Origin: Luteimonas terrae
Lineage (GTDB): Bacteria; Pseudomonadota; Gammaproteobacteria; Xanthomonadales; Xanthomonadaceae
Length of the DNA: 64,000 nucleotides
NCBI RefSeq assembly: GCF_004358165.1
Contig: NZ_SMTG01000007.1
Coordinates: 62,001 to 126,000 of the forward strand
Direction: 5' to 3'
Shown here: piece by piece, positions 1 to 9,161 of the stretch
Position numbering within the stretch: position 1 is the stretch's first letter
How the letters are laid out: each line of letters opens with the position of its first letter
The notes under the pieces: generated by a model
What the model saw: only the letters and a program-made list of their open reading frames with translations
What the model was told of the DNA's origin: nothing
The model's database searches: none
Position numbers and translations under genes: made by a program

Positions 1-536
1 ACGGTCGCGTTTGGGAAGCGGGCCGCGCCGCTGTCGTCGAGCAGGCCGCCGACGTGGTCCGGATGCGCGTGGCTGATGAAGATGTCGGTCACCTGCGCCG
101 GCTCGACCCCTGCGGCCTGCAACGCGGCCGGCAGACGACCGGCATCGGCGAAGTCGGCAGCGCCGGCGCCGGTGTCGAACAGCAGCACGCGGTCGCCGCT
201 GCGCACCAGCAGCGTCTGCACGCTCAGATGCACGGTATCGGTCGGCTCGCCCGCTTTCGACAGTACCGCATCGAGTTCCGCCTTCGGCGCACCGACGCCC
301 AGCGTCTTGCCGTCATTCGGAAACCGGATGTCGCCGTCGCGCAGCACGGCGGCCTGGAGCGTGCCGATGTTGAAGCGGTGCACGTCGGCGTTGGCGGTCG
401 TCGCATCGTCAGCGGCCTCCATCGGCGGTGGCGGCGCATCGACGGTCGCCGGCGGCGGTGCGGGCTCGGCGCAGGCGGCGAGGAGGGCGGTCAATGCGAG
501 GGCGAGGATGGCGCGGGCGGGACGGATCGGACGCAT
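1..536 (-). CDS. MBL-fold metallohydrolase, lipoprotein (3' part outside window)
   Basis: Only the N-terminal 178 residues are present; the gene runs off the left edge. Translation from the ATG at 534-536 starts with a lipoprotein signal (hydrophobic core, LAAC lipobox, Cys22), then a Pro/Ala-rich linker and the first strands of a metallo-beta-lactamase fold. SHAHPDHVGG at residues 155-164 is the HxHxDH zinc-binding signature, preceded by LLFDTGAG (118-125), as in family members. A membrane-anchored periplasmic hydrolase is inferred; the substrate cannot be told because the C-terminal zinc ligands lie outside. It is divergent from the EF-hand gene. Confidence 0.85.
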   Translation of the reverse strand, partial: MRPIRPARAILALALTALLAACAEPAPPPATVDAPPPPMEAADDATTANADVHRFNIGTLQAAVLRDGDIRFPNDGKTLGVGAPKAELDAVLSKAGEPTDTVHLSVQTLLVRSGDRVLLFDTGAGAADFADAGRLPAALQAAGVEPAQVTDIFISHAHPDHVGGLLDDSGAARFPNAT

Positions 537-607
537 GGAGTGGGCTCCCTGTAAGTGTGCGGCGCGGCCGGTCGCCCGCGCGCGATACCGGCGAGCATAG
601 TCCGTGG

Positions 608-625
608 ATGCGATCGCGATCGCAT
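608..625. promoter_or_regulatory. 18-bp perfect palindrome in divergent intergenic region
   Basis: ATGCGATCGCGATCGCAT is its own reverse complement and contains two overlapping GCGATCGC octamers. It sits in the 222 bp between two divergent genes, the MBL-fold lipoprotein and the EF-hand protein. An operator is possible, but no regulator is assigned and no other function was seen in this gap. Confidence 0.35.
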
Positions 626-758
626 GCATCGGCGGTCCACTGCATGCCGCGCGTGATCCCCGGAAGGCGGTGCGGGATAGTCCGATGCGACATCGCGCCC
701 CTGCTGCGGCGAGGCGTTGCTACGGTGATCGTCAGATCCATGACGGAGCACCTGACGG

Positions 759-1211
759 ATGAAGGGACCGCTTCTCGCAGCGTCGATGACACTGCTGTGC
801 GCACCGTCGATCTCAACTGCGCAAAGTCCGTTCGACGTGCCGGGCACCTTCAAGCGCGTCGACGCCAACGGCGACGGCCGCATCACGCCTGACGAAATCC
901 GCGTGGACGCGGGTCGCGACTTCGACAGATACGATCTCGACGGAGACGGTCTGCTCAGTCGTGATGAAGTCCGACAACAGCAGATACTGCATGGCTTACA
1001 GAACGGTGGCCCTACGGCCGCAACTGCCGAGGTCATCGAGATGGTGACCAGCCACGCCTTCAGGTTCTTCGACTTCGACGGCGACGGCCGGATCACCCGC
1101 GAGGACTACATCCGCAGCGGCATCCGCCAGATACTGCAGGCGGACACCGATGGTGACGGCGCAGTCACGCTCGAGGAACTGCATCGGTTCCACGGCCAGA
1201 CGCCCCGCTGA
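759..1211 (+). CDS. secreted EF-hand calcium-binding protein
   Basis: A 150-residue protein with an N-terminal signal peptide (about residues 1-22) and four EF-hand loops: 35-46 (starts DANGDG), 59-70 (DLDGDG), 105-116 (DFDGDG) and 129-140 (DTDGDG). Each loop keeps the D-x-D/N-x-D-G pattern and an acidic residue at position 12, so all four should bind Ca2+. Loops 1-2 and 3-4 form two pairs separated by about 35 residues. Periplasmic or secreted calcium buffering or sensing is inferred; no partner is evident. It converges on speA with a 27-bp gap. Confidence 0.85.
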   Translation: MKGPLLAASMTLLCAPSISTAQSPFDVPGTFKRVDANGDGRITPDEIRVDAGRDFDRYDLDGDGLLSRDEVRQQQILHGLQNGGPTAATAEVIEMVTSHAFRFFDFDGDGRITREDYIRSGIRQILQADTDGDGAVTLEELHRFHGQTPR

Positions 1212-1238
1212 CCCAGGCGGGGCAGACCGGGCGACCCG

Positions 1239-3128
1239 TCACTCCAGCGGCGTGTCGTCCAGATAGGTGTAACCGGTGAGTCCGGCTTCCAGCGCGTCCT
1301 TGAGCCGCTGCGACTCGTCGGCGGCCAAAGACGCGTCGTCGACCAGCGTGGTGTAGCGCGCGCGCAGGTCGTCCAGGCGGTAGCCCACGTAGTCGAGCAT
1401 CACGTCGGTGGTGTCGCCGCGACGCTGCTGCGCGACCGCGATGCCGTCGCCCTCGATCCTCACCTCCACCGCGTCGGTATCGCCGAACAGGTTGTGGATG
1501 TCGCCGAGGATTTCCTGGTAGGCGCCGACCATGAAGAAGCCAAGCCGGTACTGCTCGCCGGGCCTGAGCGGATGCAGCGGCAGCGAGGTGTCGAGGTCCT
1601 CGTTCTCGACGTAGGTGTCGATTTTGCCGTCCGAATCGCAGGTCAGATCGGCGATCACGCCGCGGCGCTCGGGCAGTTCGTCGAGGCGCTCGATCGGCAC
1701 GATGGGAAACACCTGGTCGATCGCCCACACGTCGGGCATCGATTCGAACACGCTGAAATTCACGAAGTACTTGTCGACCAGGCGCTCGTTGAGTTCGTCG
1801 AGCAGCGGGCGGTGGCTCTTCTCGTCGAAGGTCAGGCGCGCGCGCACGGCATGTGCGATCGCATAGAACAGATCGTCGATGCGCGCGCGATGCACGAGAT
1901 CGAGCTGGCCCAGCGCATACAGCGCCAGACCTTCGGCGTGCTGGTGCTGCGCCTCGTGGAACAGTTCGACCGCCGGACGCGAGGTCAGCTCGCCGTGCAG
2001 TTCACGCAGGTTGGCGACCACGGCCGGTTCGTCGTCATGCACGTCGGGCACGCGGCCTTCGGGCGCGCGTTCGACTTCCGACACGTTGGCGACCAGCACC
2101 GCGTGGTGCGCGGTCATCGCGCGGCCGCATTCGGTGACGATGCGCGGCGGCGTGAGGCCATGCTCGGCGCAGGCCTGGGCCAGCGGCTGCACGATCGAAC
2201 CGGCGTACTGGCGCACGCCGTAGTTGACCGAGTTGTAGCTGCGCGAACGCGTGCCTTCGTAGTCGACGCCCAGGCCGCCGCCGACGTCGACGTGGCTGAT
2301 CGTCGCGCCGAGCTTGGTCAGCTCGACGAAATAACGCACCGCCTCGCGCATGCCGTTGGCGATGTCGCGGACGTTGGAGATCTGCGAGCCCATGTGGAAA
2401 TGCAGCAGCTGCAGGCAGTCGGCCATGCCAGCGTCGCGCAGCTTCTTCCACAGGTCCAGCAACTGGCGCGGATTGAGACCGAACTTGGCCTTGTCGCCGC
2501 CGCTGTTCTGCCACTTGCCCGCGCCGAGCGACGCCAGACGCATGCGCACGCCCAGGCCCGGCTTCACACCGAGCGCGGCGGCTTCTTCCATCACCAGCGC
2601 AAGCTCGGACGGCTTCTCGACGACGATGAAGGTTTCCAGGCCGAGCTTGCGGCCGATCAGCGCTAGTCGGATGTATTCGCGATCCTTGTAGCCGTTGCAG
2701 ACCACCAAGCCGCCCGGACGCGACAGCGCCAGCACCGCCATCAGTTCCGGCTTGCTGCCCGCTTCCAGACCGAAGCCGTCGCCATGGTGCGAGGCCAGCG
2801 TGCCAGCGACGCCCTGATGCTGGTTGACCTTGATCGGATAGACGGCCGTGTAACCGCCCGGATACTCCCACTCGGCCTGCGTCTGCGCGAACGCATCCTG
2901 CAGCCGCGCGAGGCGGTCGCCGAGGATGTCGGGGAAACGCACCAGCATCGGCAGCTGCGCCCCGTTCGCACGCGCGGCATCGACCGCCTCGGGCAGTGCG
3001 ATCGACGGGCCGTTCTTGCCCCGCGGCGAGACCACGATGCGACCGGCGTCGTCGACGTCAAAATACCCCTCGCTCCAGTGCGGGATCGAGTAGGTCTTGC
3101 GGGCGAGGTCGGTGGACCAGGCGGTCAT
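1239..3128 (-). CDS. speA: biosynthetic arginine decarboxylase
   Basis: PLP-dependent decarboxylase converting arginine to agmatine, the first step of putrescine/spermidine synthesis. It has 629 residues, the usual SpeA size. The PLP lysine is K100 in YPIKVNQ, the phosphate-binding glycine loop is DVGGGLGVDY (281-290), and the active-site CDSDGK starts at C497. I chose the start MTAWSTDLARKTYSIPHW because it matches the family N-terminus; in-frame ATGs at 3137 and 3161 are possible but unlikely. The M48 protease and speE lie just upstream, so the locus supplies agmatine and spermidine synthesis. Probably cytoplasmic. Confidence 0.95.
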   Translation of the reverse strand: MTAWSTDLARKTYSIPHWSEGYFDVDDAGRIVVSPRGKNGPSIALPEAVDAARANGAQLPMLVRFPDILGDRLARLQDAFAQTQAEWEYPGGYTAVYPIKVNQHQGVAGTLASHHGDGFGLEAGSKPELMAVLALSRPGGLVVCNGYKDREYIRLALIGRKLGLETFIVVEKPSELALVMEEAAALGVKPGLGVRMRLASLGAGKWQNSGGDKAKFGLNPRQLLDLWKKLRDAGMADCLQLLHFHMGSQISNVRDIANGMREAVRYFVELTKLGATISHVDVGGGLGVDYEGTRSRSYNSVNYGVRQYAGSIVQPLAQACAEHGLTPPRIVTECGRAMTAHHAVLVANVSEVERAPEGRVPDVHDDEPAVVANLRELHGELTSRPAVELFHEAQHQHAEGLALYALGQLDLVHRARIDDLFYAIAHAVRARLTFDEKSHRPLLDELNERLVDKYFVNFSVFESMPDVWAIDQVFPIVPIERLDELPERRGVIADLTCDSDGKIDTYVENEDLDTSLPLHPLRPGEQYRLGFFMVGAYQEILGDIHNLFGDTDAVEVRIEGDGIAVAQQRRGDTTDVMLDYVGYRLDDLRARYTTLVDDASLAADESQRLKDALEAGLTGYTYLDDTPLE

Positions 3129-3203
3129 CGGCGGCATTCCGGTCAGGCGTGAAGGCCGCATAGTCTAGGGGCAGCGGCCCGAACCTGCGGTGACACGCGC
3201 GCG

Positions 3204-5060
3204 TCAGCCCTCGCCGTGCCGGTAGCTGGGCGCACCCGCGGTCTTCCTGACCTTGGCGGCCACGCGTCGCTGGTTGGGCGCGGTGAACGCGACCCAGCTG
3301 CCGGGCAGGTCGAGGGCGTCGACGACCTTCTGCAGCGCCGAATCCTCGCCGAACACCAGGCCGCGCCACTTCACCAGCACCAGGAAATGCGGCGGGCCGT
3401 CGGGATCGCCGTCGATGCGCTTGCGTACGATCCAGGCAGTGGCGACCTTGCCGGTGGCCGCCAGCGAGGTACGTGCGGCCTGCAATGCGTCGCCTTCGAG
3501 CCCGTGCGACAACAGCACGTCGCCCGCCGACAGGGCATTGCGCGCCTGTGCGGCCTCGCGGCGACGCCGGTCGAGCGCGTGCTGGTCGCCGAGCACGCCG
3601 TCGAACGCATCGAGTTCGTCGTGACGGTGGTGGAAGCCGGCCAGCACTTCGTTGACCGCATCGGCGGCCTGCGGATCGAGCATGCGGGCGCGGTGCAGCA
3701 GCTCGATACCGGCCCGGTTGTCCTGTGCCAGCAGCAGCACGCCCAGCCGGTAATGCGCGAAGGCATCGTCCGGCGCCACCCGCACTGCATTACGGTACAG
3801 CGGCACCACGTCGACCTGCGGATGCAGGCGCTCGATCAGCGCGGCGTGCTCGACGACTTCGGCCGGACTGCGCACCAGCTGGCCTTCCAGTTCGCCGAGC
3901 CGGTCGCTGTCGAGCGCATGCGCGCGATGCCGCTCGCGCCAGCCGTCCTCGACCCGCAGCCGCCAGTCTTCGCTCAAGTCTGCTTCCAGCACCGGCAGCA
4001 GATCGCCGAGCAGAACCTCGGCCGCGCTGCGTTCCGGCGGCGCCGCGTCGCCCGCAACCACACCCAGCGCCTGCAGGCGCTGGGCGAGCGAGGGATGCGT
4101 GTCGTGGACGTCGGCACGCGCGGTCAGGCGCTGTGCGATGCGGGCATCGTCGTCGGTGTGACGGCTGCGCAGCGCCGCCGCCATGTCGCGCTGCAGGCCG
4201 CGCGGCGGCTCGCCCTCGCGCCGGTTGGCCTCGACCACCGACGGCCAGAACTCGTGTTCGAGCCGGGCCGCGCCGATGTTGACCCGCACCAGCGCGCTGC
4301 CGGCGACATCCGCACCGGCCAGCCGTGCGGCCATGGCATCGGCCTGGTACTCGTTCTGCCGCGCCAGTACGAAGCTGTAGGCATCGAAATAGGGCGCGTA
4401 CCAGCGGAAGAAACGTTCGAACAGACCGCTGGCCCAGGCACCGCGGCCGGCCAAGCCGTCCAGCACGCGGTACCAGCTCACCCGCACGCGGTGGATCCAG
4501 CCCGAGAAGCGCCCGTGGCCGCCGCCGAAATGACCGAACTCGTGCGCCACCACCGAGGCGAACTGCTGCCGGTCGAGCAGCTGCATCAGCGGCAGCCCCA
4601 GCACCAGGTAATGCCGGTGTCCAAGCAGGCCCAGCGCGCGCGGCACGCTGGCCGCCGCGGCGTTGAGTTCGTCGTCGATCAGGATGCCCGCGAGCTTCGG
4701 CGCCTTGGCCGCGCGGCGCAGGCGTTCGACTTCGGCGAGCAGCGCCGGCGCTTCGCCGGGCGCGAGCAGGTGACCGGACGGCGGTTCGAAGCGCACCCAC
4801 AGCGCGCGCAGCACCACCCAGCCGAACGCGACCGGAATCCAGACCACCTTGGCCAGCTTCGCCAGCAGGATCGGACTGATCGCCAGCAATACGACCACCA
4901 GGCCCACCGACACACCCAGTGCGAGCAGCACCGCGCCACCCAGCACGCCGAAGCCCAGCAGCGCGAGCAGCGCCAGCCGCACACGGTAGGCCATGGGCGC
5001 ACGCTGCGCGAAGGTTTCCAGCCGTGCCACGCGTGCGCGGCGATCCGCTTCCGACATCAT
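3204..5060 (-). CDS. M48 family membrane zinc metallopeptidase
   Basis: A 618-residue protein with two to three hydrophobic segments (about 28-50, 52-70, 72-88), then an M48 catalytic domain. HEFGH at 173-177 supplies two zinc ligands and the catalytic Glu; E237 in NEYQAD is the expected third ligand. The roughly 350 residues after the catalytic domain look like a helical repeat region (TPR-like: DAFAHYRLGVLLL, EVVEHAALIERL). Probably an inner-membrane protease of quality-control type (inference). A second ATG at 5057 is equally possible. It lies between speA and the divergent speE, an arrangement with no obvious functional link. Confidence 0.85.
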   Translation of the reverse strand: MMSEADRRARVARLETFAQRAPMAYRVRLALLALLGFGVLGGAVLLALGVSVGLVVVLLAISPILLAKLAKVVWIPVAFGWVVLRALWVRFEPPSGHLLAPGEAPALLAEVERLRRAAKAPKLAGILIDDELNAAAASVPRALGLLGHRHYLVLGLPLMQLLDRQQFASVVAHEFGHFGGGHGRFSGWIHRVRVSWYRVLDGLAGRGAWASGLFERFFRWYAPYFDAYSFVLARQNEYQADAMAARLAGADVAGSALVRVNIGAARLEHEFWPSVVEANRREGEPPRGLQRDMAAALRSRHTDDDARIAQRLTARADVHDTHPSLAQRLQALGVVAGDAAPPERSAAEVLLGDLLPVLEADLSEDWRLRVEDGWRERHRAHALDSDRLGELEGQLVRSPAEVVEHAALIERLHPQVDVVPLYRNAVRVAPDDAFAHYRLGVLLLAQDNRAGIELLHRARMLDPQAADAVNEVLAGFHHRHDELDAFDGVLGDQHALDRRRREAAQARNALSAGDVLLSHGLEGDALQAARTSLAATGKVATAWIVRKRIDGDPDGPPHFLVLVKWRGLVFGEDSALQKVVDALDLPGSWVAFTAPNQRRVAAKVRKTAGAPSYRHGEG

Positions 5061-5190
5061 CCCTGCCGTCCCCGTGTTGCGCCCCCCGGCGCGTCCCCGA
5101 GGCCAATGCTAAGCCGCGCCGCGCGCCCTCGGGAAGCGTCTCCAAGCCGGCTGCAATCACCCTGCCCCATGGCCGCCACGAACGCTCGGC

Positions 5191-5196
5191 TACAAT
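5191..5196 (+). promoter_or_regulatory. candidate -10 element of speE
   Basis: TACAAT lies 32 bp upstream of the speE ATG, in the 167-bp divergent gap with the M48 gene. No good -35 hexamer was found at 16-18 bp, so this is a weak call. Confidence 0.35.
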
Positions 5197-5227
5197 GCGC
5201 GCCCCCGCAATTCCACGGCACGACACC

Positions 5228-6079
5228 ATGACCGACGCCAACTGGCTCTACGAGAACTTCGACACCGCCGGCTCGGCGATCGGCTTCCGCGTCAACAAGA
5301 AGCTAGATGAGGTGCAGTCGCCGTTCCAGAAGATCGAGATCTACGAGAGCACCGACTGGGGCAACGTCATGCTCATCGACGGCGCGATGATGGTCACCAC
5401 GCGCGACAACTTCCTTTACCACGAGATGATGTCGCACCCGGCGCTGTTCACCCACGCCGCGCCGAAGACCGTCGTGATCATCGGCGGCGGCGACTGCGGC
5501 ACGCTGCGCGAGGTACTGCGCCATCCGGGCGTTGAGAAGGCCGTGCAGTGCGACATCGACGAGCAGGTCACGCGCATGGCGGAGAAGTACTTCCCCGAGC
5601 TGTGCGAGTCGAACGGCGACGCGCGCGCCGAAATCCTGTTCGACGACGGCATCGCCTACATGGCGAACTGCGCGCCCGGCAGCGTCGACATCGTGATCGT
5701 CGACTCCACCGACCCGGTCGGCCCGGCCGAAGGCCTCTTCAACAAGGCCTTCTTCGAAAGCTGCCACCGCGCACTGAAAGACGACGGCATCCTGGTGCAG
5801 CAGTCCGAATCGCCGCTGGTGCTGCTCGATCTCATCAAGGCCATGCGCGCCGAGATGGGCAAGGCCGGCTTCACCACGTTCCAGACCCTGCCCTTCCCGC
5901 AGCCGTGCTACCCGACCGGCTGGTGGAGCTGCACCCTGGCGCGCAAGGGCCAGGGCTTCGATTTCCGCGAGGCCGACGCGCGCGCCAAGCCGTTCGAGAC
6001 GCTGTACTACACCGCCGACATCCACAAGGGCGCACAGTCGTTGCCGCCGTTCGTGGCGAAGGCGCTCGGCGAGGGCTGA
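5228..6079 (+). CDS. speE: spermidine synthase (polyamine aminopropyltransferase)
   Basis: Transfers the aminopropyl group of decarboxylated SAM to putrescine. It has 283 residues, typical of the bacterial family. The dcSAM-binding loop is IIGGGDCGTLREV (about 84-96), with the acidic residue after the next strand in CDID (108-111) and the active-site DSTDP at 159-163. The ATG at 5228 was chosen because MTDANWLYENF fits family N-termini; the open frame extends further upstream with no homology. Together with SpeA it makes the polyamine branch, although an agmatine-to-putrescine step is not in this window. Confidence 0.95.
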   Translation: MTDANWLYENFDTAGSAIGFRVNKKLDEVQSPFQKIEIYESTDWGNVMLIDGAMMVTTRDNFLYHEMMSHPALFTHAAPKTVVIIGGGDCGTLREVLRHPGVEKAVQCDIDEQVTRMAEKYFPELCESNGDARAEILFDDGIAYMANCAPGSVDIVIVDSTDPVGPAEGLFNKAFFESCHRALKDDGILVQQSESPLVLLDLIKAMRAEMGKAGFTTFQTLPFPQPCYPTGWWSCTLARKGQGFDFREADARAKPFETLYYTADIHKGAQSLPPFVAKALGEG

Positions 6080-6101
6080 GTCACCGCCACCGCTCGAACC
6101 G

Positions 6102-6128
6102 GAAAGGCCCCGCATCGCGGGGCCTTTC
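6102..6128. terminator. bidirectional rho-independent terminator speE / PII gene
   Basis: GAAAGGCCCCGC - atc - GCGGGGCCTTTC is a perfect 12-bp stem with a 3-nt loop between the convergent speE and PII genes. A-rich and T-rich stem ends let it act in both directions. Confidence 0.85.
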
Positions 6129-6158
6129 ACGTTGCGGTACCGCCTGCGGACCGCGCGG

Positions 6159-7002
<844 letters not shown>

Positions 7003-7012
7003 AGGACACGCC

Positions 7013-8509
7013 ATGGGACTTGCGCTCGTGCACGGACGTGCGCGCGCAGGCATCCGCGCTCCGGAGGTCAAGGTCGAGGTCCATCTCGGCGGCGGGCTTC
7101 CATCGATGTCGATCGTCGGCCTGCCCGAGGCGGCCGTCCGCGAAGCCAAGGACCGGGTCCGCGCCGCGATCCAGTGTGCGCAGTACGAGTTTCCCGCGCG
7201 CCGCATCACCGTCAATCTCGCCCCGGCCGACCTGCCCAAATGCGGCGGCCGCTTCGACCTGCCGATCGCGCTGGGCATCCTCGCCGCAAGCGGCCAGATT
7301 CCCGCCGACGCGCTGCGTGATTGGGAATTCGTCGGCGAACTCGGCCTGACCGGCGAGCTGCGCGCCGTCGACGGCGCCCTGCCTGCCGCGCTCGCCGTCG
7401 CCGACAGTGGACGCGCCCTGCTGGTGCCCGCTGCCAACGGCGCCGAAGCGGCGCTCGCATCCGACGTGTCGGTGCACACGGCGCGCACGCTGCTGGAGGT
7501 CTGCGCGATGCTCGGCGGCACCAGGGCGCTGCCGCAGGCCGTGCCGCCCACGCAGCGCGAGGTCGCGGTGCCGGACCTGCGCGACGTGCGCGGACAGGCG
7601 CAGGCGCGACGCGCGCTGGAGATCGCAGCGGCCGGCGGGCATCACCTGTTGCTGGTCGGCAGTCCCGGATGCGGCAAGACGCTGCTGGCGTCGCGCCTGC
7701 CGGGCCTGTTGCCGCCCGCCAGCGAAGCCGAAGCGCTCGAAACCGCGGCTGTGCTGTCGATCAGCGGGCGCGGGTTCGACCCGAGCGCTTGGCGCACGCG
7801 CCCGTTCCGCGCGCCACATCACACGGCCAGCGCGATCGCGCTGATCGGCGGCGGTGGAGATCCGAGGCCCGGCGAGGTGTCACTCGCGCATCAGGGCGTT
7901 CTCTTCCTCGATGAACTCCCCGAGTGGCAGCGGCAGGCCCTCGAGGTCCTGCGCGAGCCGCTCGAATCGGGCGTGGTCACCATCTCGCGCGCGGCGCGTC
8001 AGAGCGAGTTTCCGGCACGCTTCCAGCTCGTCGCCGCGATGAATCCCTGTCCTTGCGGCTGGGCCGGCGACAGCTCCGGGCGCTGCCGCTGCTCGACCGA
8101 CGCGATCAACCGCTACCGGGCGCGCATCTCGGGTCCATTGCTCGATCGCATCGACCTGCACGTCGAAGTCCCACGGCTTCCACCCGCCGCCCTGCGTCCC
8201 GATGCGCCCGCGGGCGAACCAAGCGCGGATGTCGCCATCCGCGTCGCCGCCGCGCGGGCCCGACAGCTCGCGCGCGCAGGCACACTCAACGCGCAACTCG
8301 ACCAGAGCGGTACCGACCGCTATTGCCGCCTTGCCGCGAAGGATCAGGCCCTGCTCGAACGCGCCATCGAAGCCCTGCATCTGTCGGCACGTGCGATGCA
8401 TCGCATCCTGCGGGTTGCACGGACGATCGCGGACCTCGAAGGTGCGGATGTCATCGCGACGTCGCACCTCACCGAGGCGCTGGGCTACCGGGGTATACCT
8501 GCCCCCTGA
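7013..8509 (+). CDS. comM: YifB/ComM family AAA+ ATPase (DNA branch-migration helicase)
   Basis: A 498-residue Mg-chelatase-like AAA+ protein. Residues 1-165 are the Lon-protease-like ChlI domain; the Walker A motif GSPGCGKT is at 216-223 and Walker B LFLDELPE at about 297-304. AMNPCPCGW followed by a Cys-rich stretch is typical of the subfamily. In Vibrio, ComM drives branch migration when incoming DNA is integrated during natural transformation. Here it follows ubiK, a common order in this group. With the secreted LigE ligase downstream it suggests, but does not prove, natural competence. Confidence 0.93.
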   Translation: MGLALVHGRARAGIRAPEVKVEVHLGGGLPSMSIVGLPEAAVREAKDRVRAAIQCAQYEFPARRITVNLAPADLPKCGGRFDLPIALGILAASGQIPADALRDWEFVGELGLTGELRAVDGALPAALAVADSGRALLVPAANGAEAALASDVSVHTARTLLEVCAMLGGTRALPQAVPPTQREVAVPDLRDVRGQAQARRALEIAAAGGHHLLLVGSPGCGKTLLASRLPGLLPPASEAEALETAAVLSISGRGFDPSAWRTRPFRAPHHTASAIALIGGGGDPRPGEVSLAHQGVLFLDELPEWQRQALEVLREPLESGVVTISRAARQSEFPARFQLVAAMNPCPCGWAGDSSGRCRCSTDAINRYRARISGPLLDRIDLHVEVPRLPPAALRPDAPAGEPSADVAIRVAAARARQLARAGTLNAQLDQSGTDRYCRLAAKDQALLERAIEALHLSARAMHRILRVARTIADLEGADVIATSHLTEALGYRGIPAP

Positions 8510-8995
8510 TCACCGCTGGCAGCCACCCGGCCCCATGGTGGCTTCCGAACATTCCAACGTGCGCCGACCGGTATCCCGCTCTACCGATTCGCGCTCCGCG
8601 CGTCGCTGCGCAACGGTCTTGCAGATCGTCTGCGGGCGGTTGGTGCCGGTCGCACGTTCGCGGCGACAGATCATGCGCTCATCCTCGTTCGAATCGATGA
8701 TCGCCTGGATGGCTTCGAGATTGTTGAACAGCTCGATCTGCTGCCGCTCGGTGAGTTCGGTCGTGCGAGACCGGTCCCGGACGAGCGCAAGAACCCGATC
8801 CTGCCGATCGAACATTTCGCGTTTCCTGGCGTCCGGCAAGTCCTTGAAAACGCCCTTGCCGGTCTCCGCCGCAGTACGGAGTTCGCGCTGTTGATCGCGA
8901 ATGGCGCCCGCATCGAGATTGGGATGATCGCTGGCCACCCCATCGGCGGCGATGCACAGCAAAGCGCCTAAGACAACCGCACGGATACCCTTCAT
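8510..8995 (-). CDS. small secreted protein, C-x-RER family, copy 1
   Basis: A 161-residue protein of no family I recognise. Residues 1-22 are a Sec signal peptide. The mature part begins with AIRDQQRELR, continues with a helical block (MFDRQDRVLALVRDR, TERQQIELFNNLEAIQAI), then MICRRERATGTNRPQTIC, where two Cys residues flank an RER motif. The C-terminal tail has two more Cys. It shares this layout with the genes at 11826-12275 and, for the Cys/RER part, 11316-11630. The ATG at 8995 was chosen for the signal peptide and a GGGAG site; the frame is open 99 bp further. It converges directly on comM: the stops abut. Function unknown. Confidence 0.8.
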   Translation of the reverse strand: MKGIRAVVLGALLCIAADGVASDHPNLDAGAIRDQQRELRTAAETGKGVFKDLPDARKREMFDRQDRVLALVRDRSRTTELTERQQIELFNNLEAIQAIIDSNEDERMICRRERATGTNRPQTICKTVAQRRAERESVERDTGRRTLECSEATMGPGGCQR

Positions 8996-9161
8996 TCGAC
9001 TTGCTCCCTGTCCCCCATGAACCTCCGAATGTATGCCCCGGCCGCAACGACGTCCAGTGCAATCCCCAGAAGAATCGCAGGATCGAATTAACATGTTTTA
9101 CACACGTCTGAATGGGCCGCGCGCTAGCGTCGCGGTGTAGCACTCACCGGGGAAATCCACC

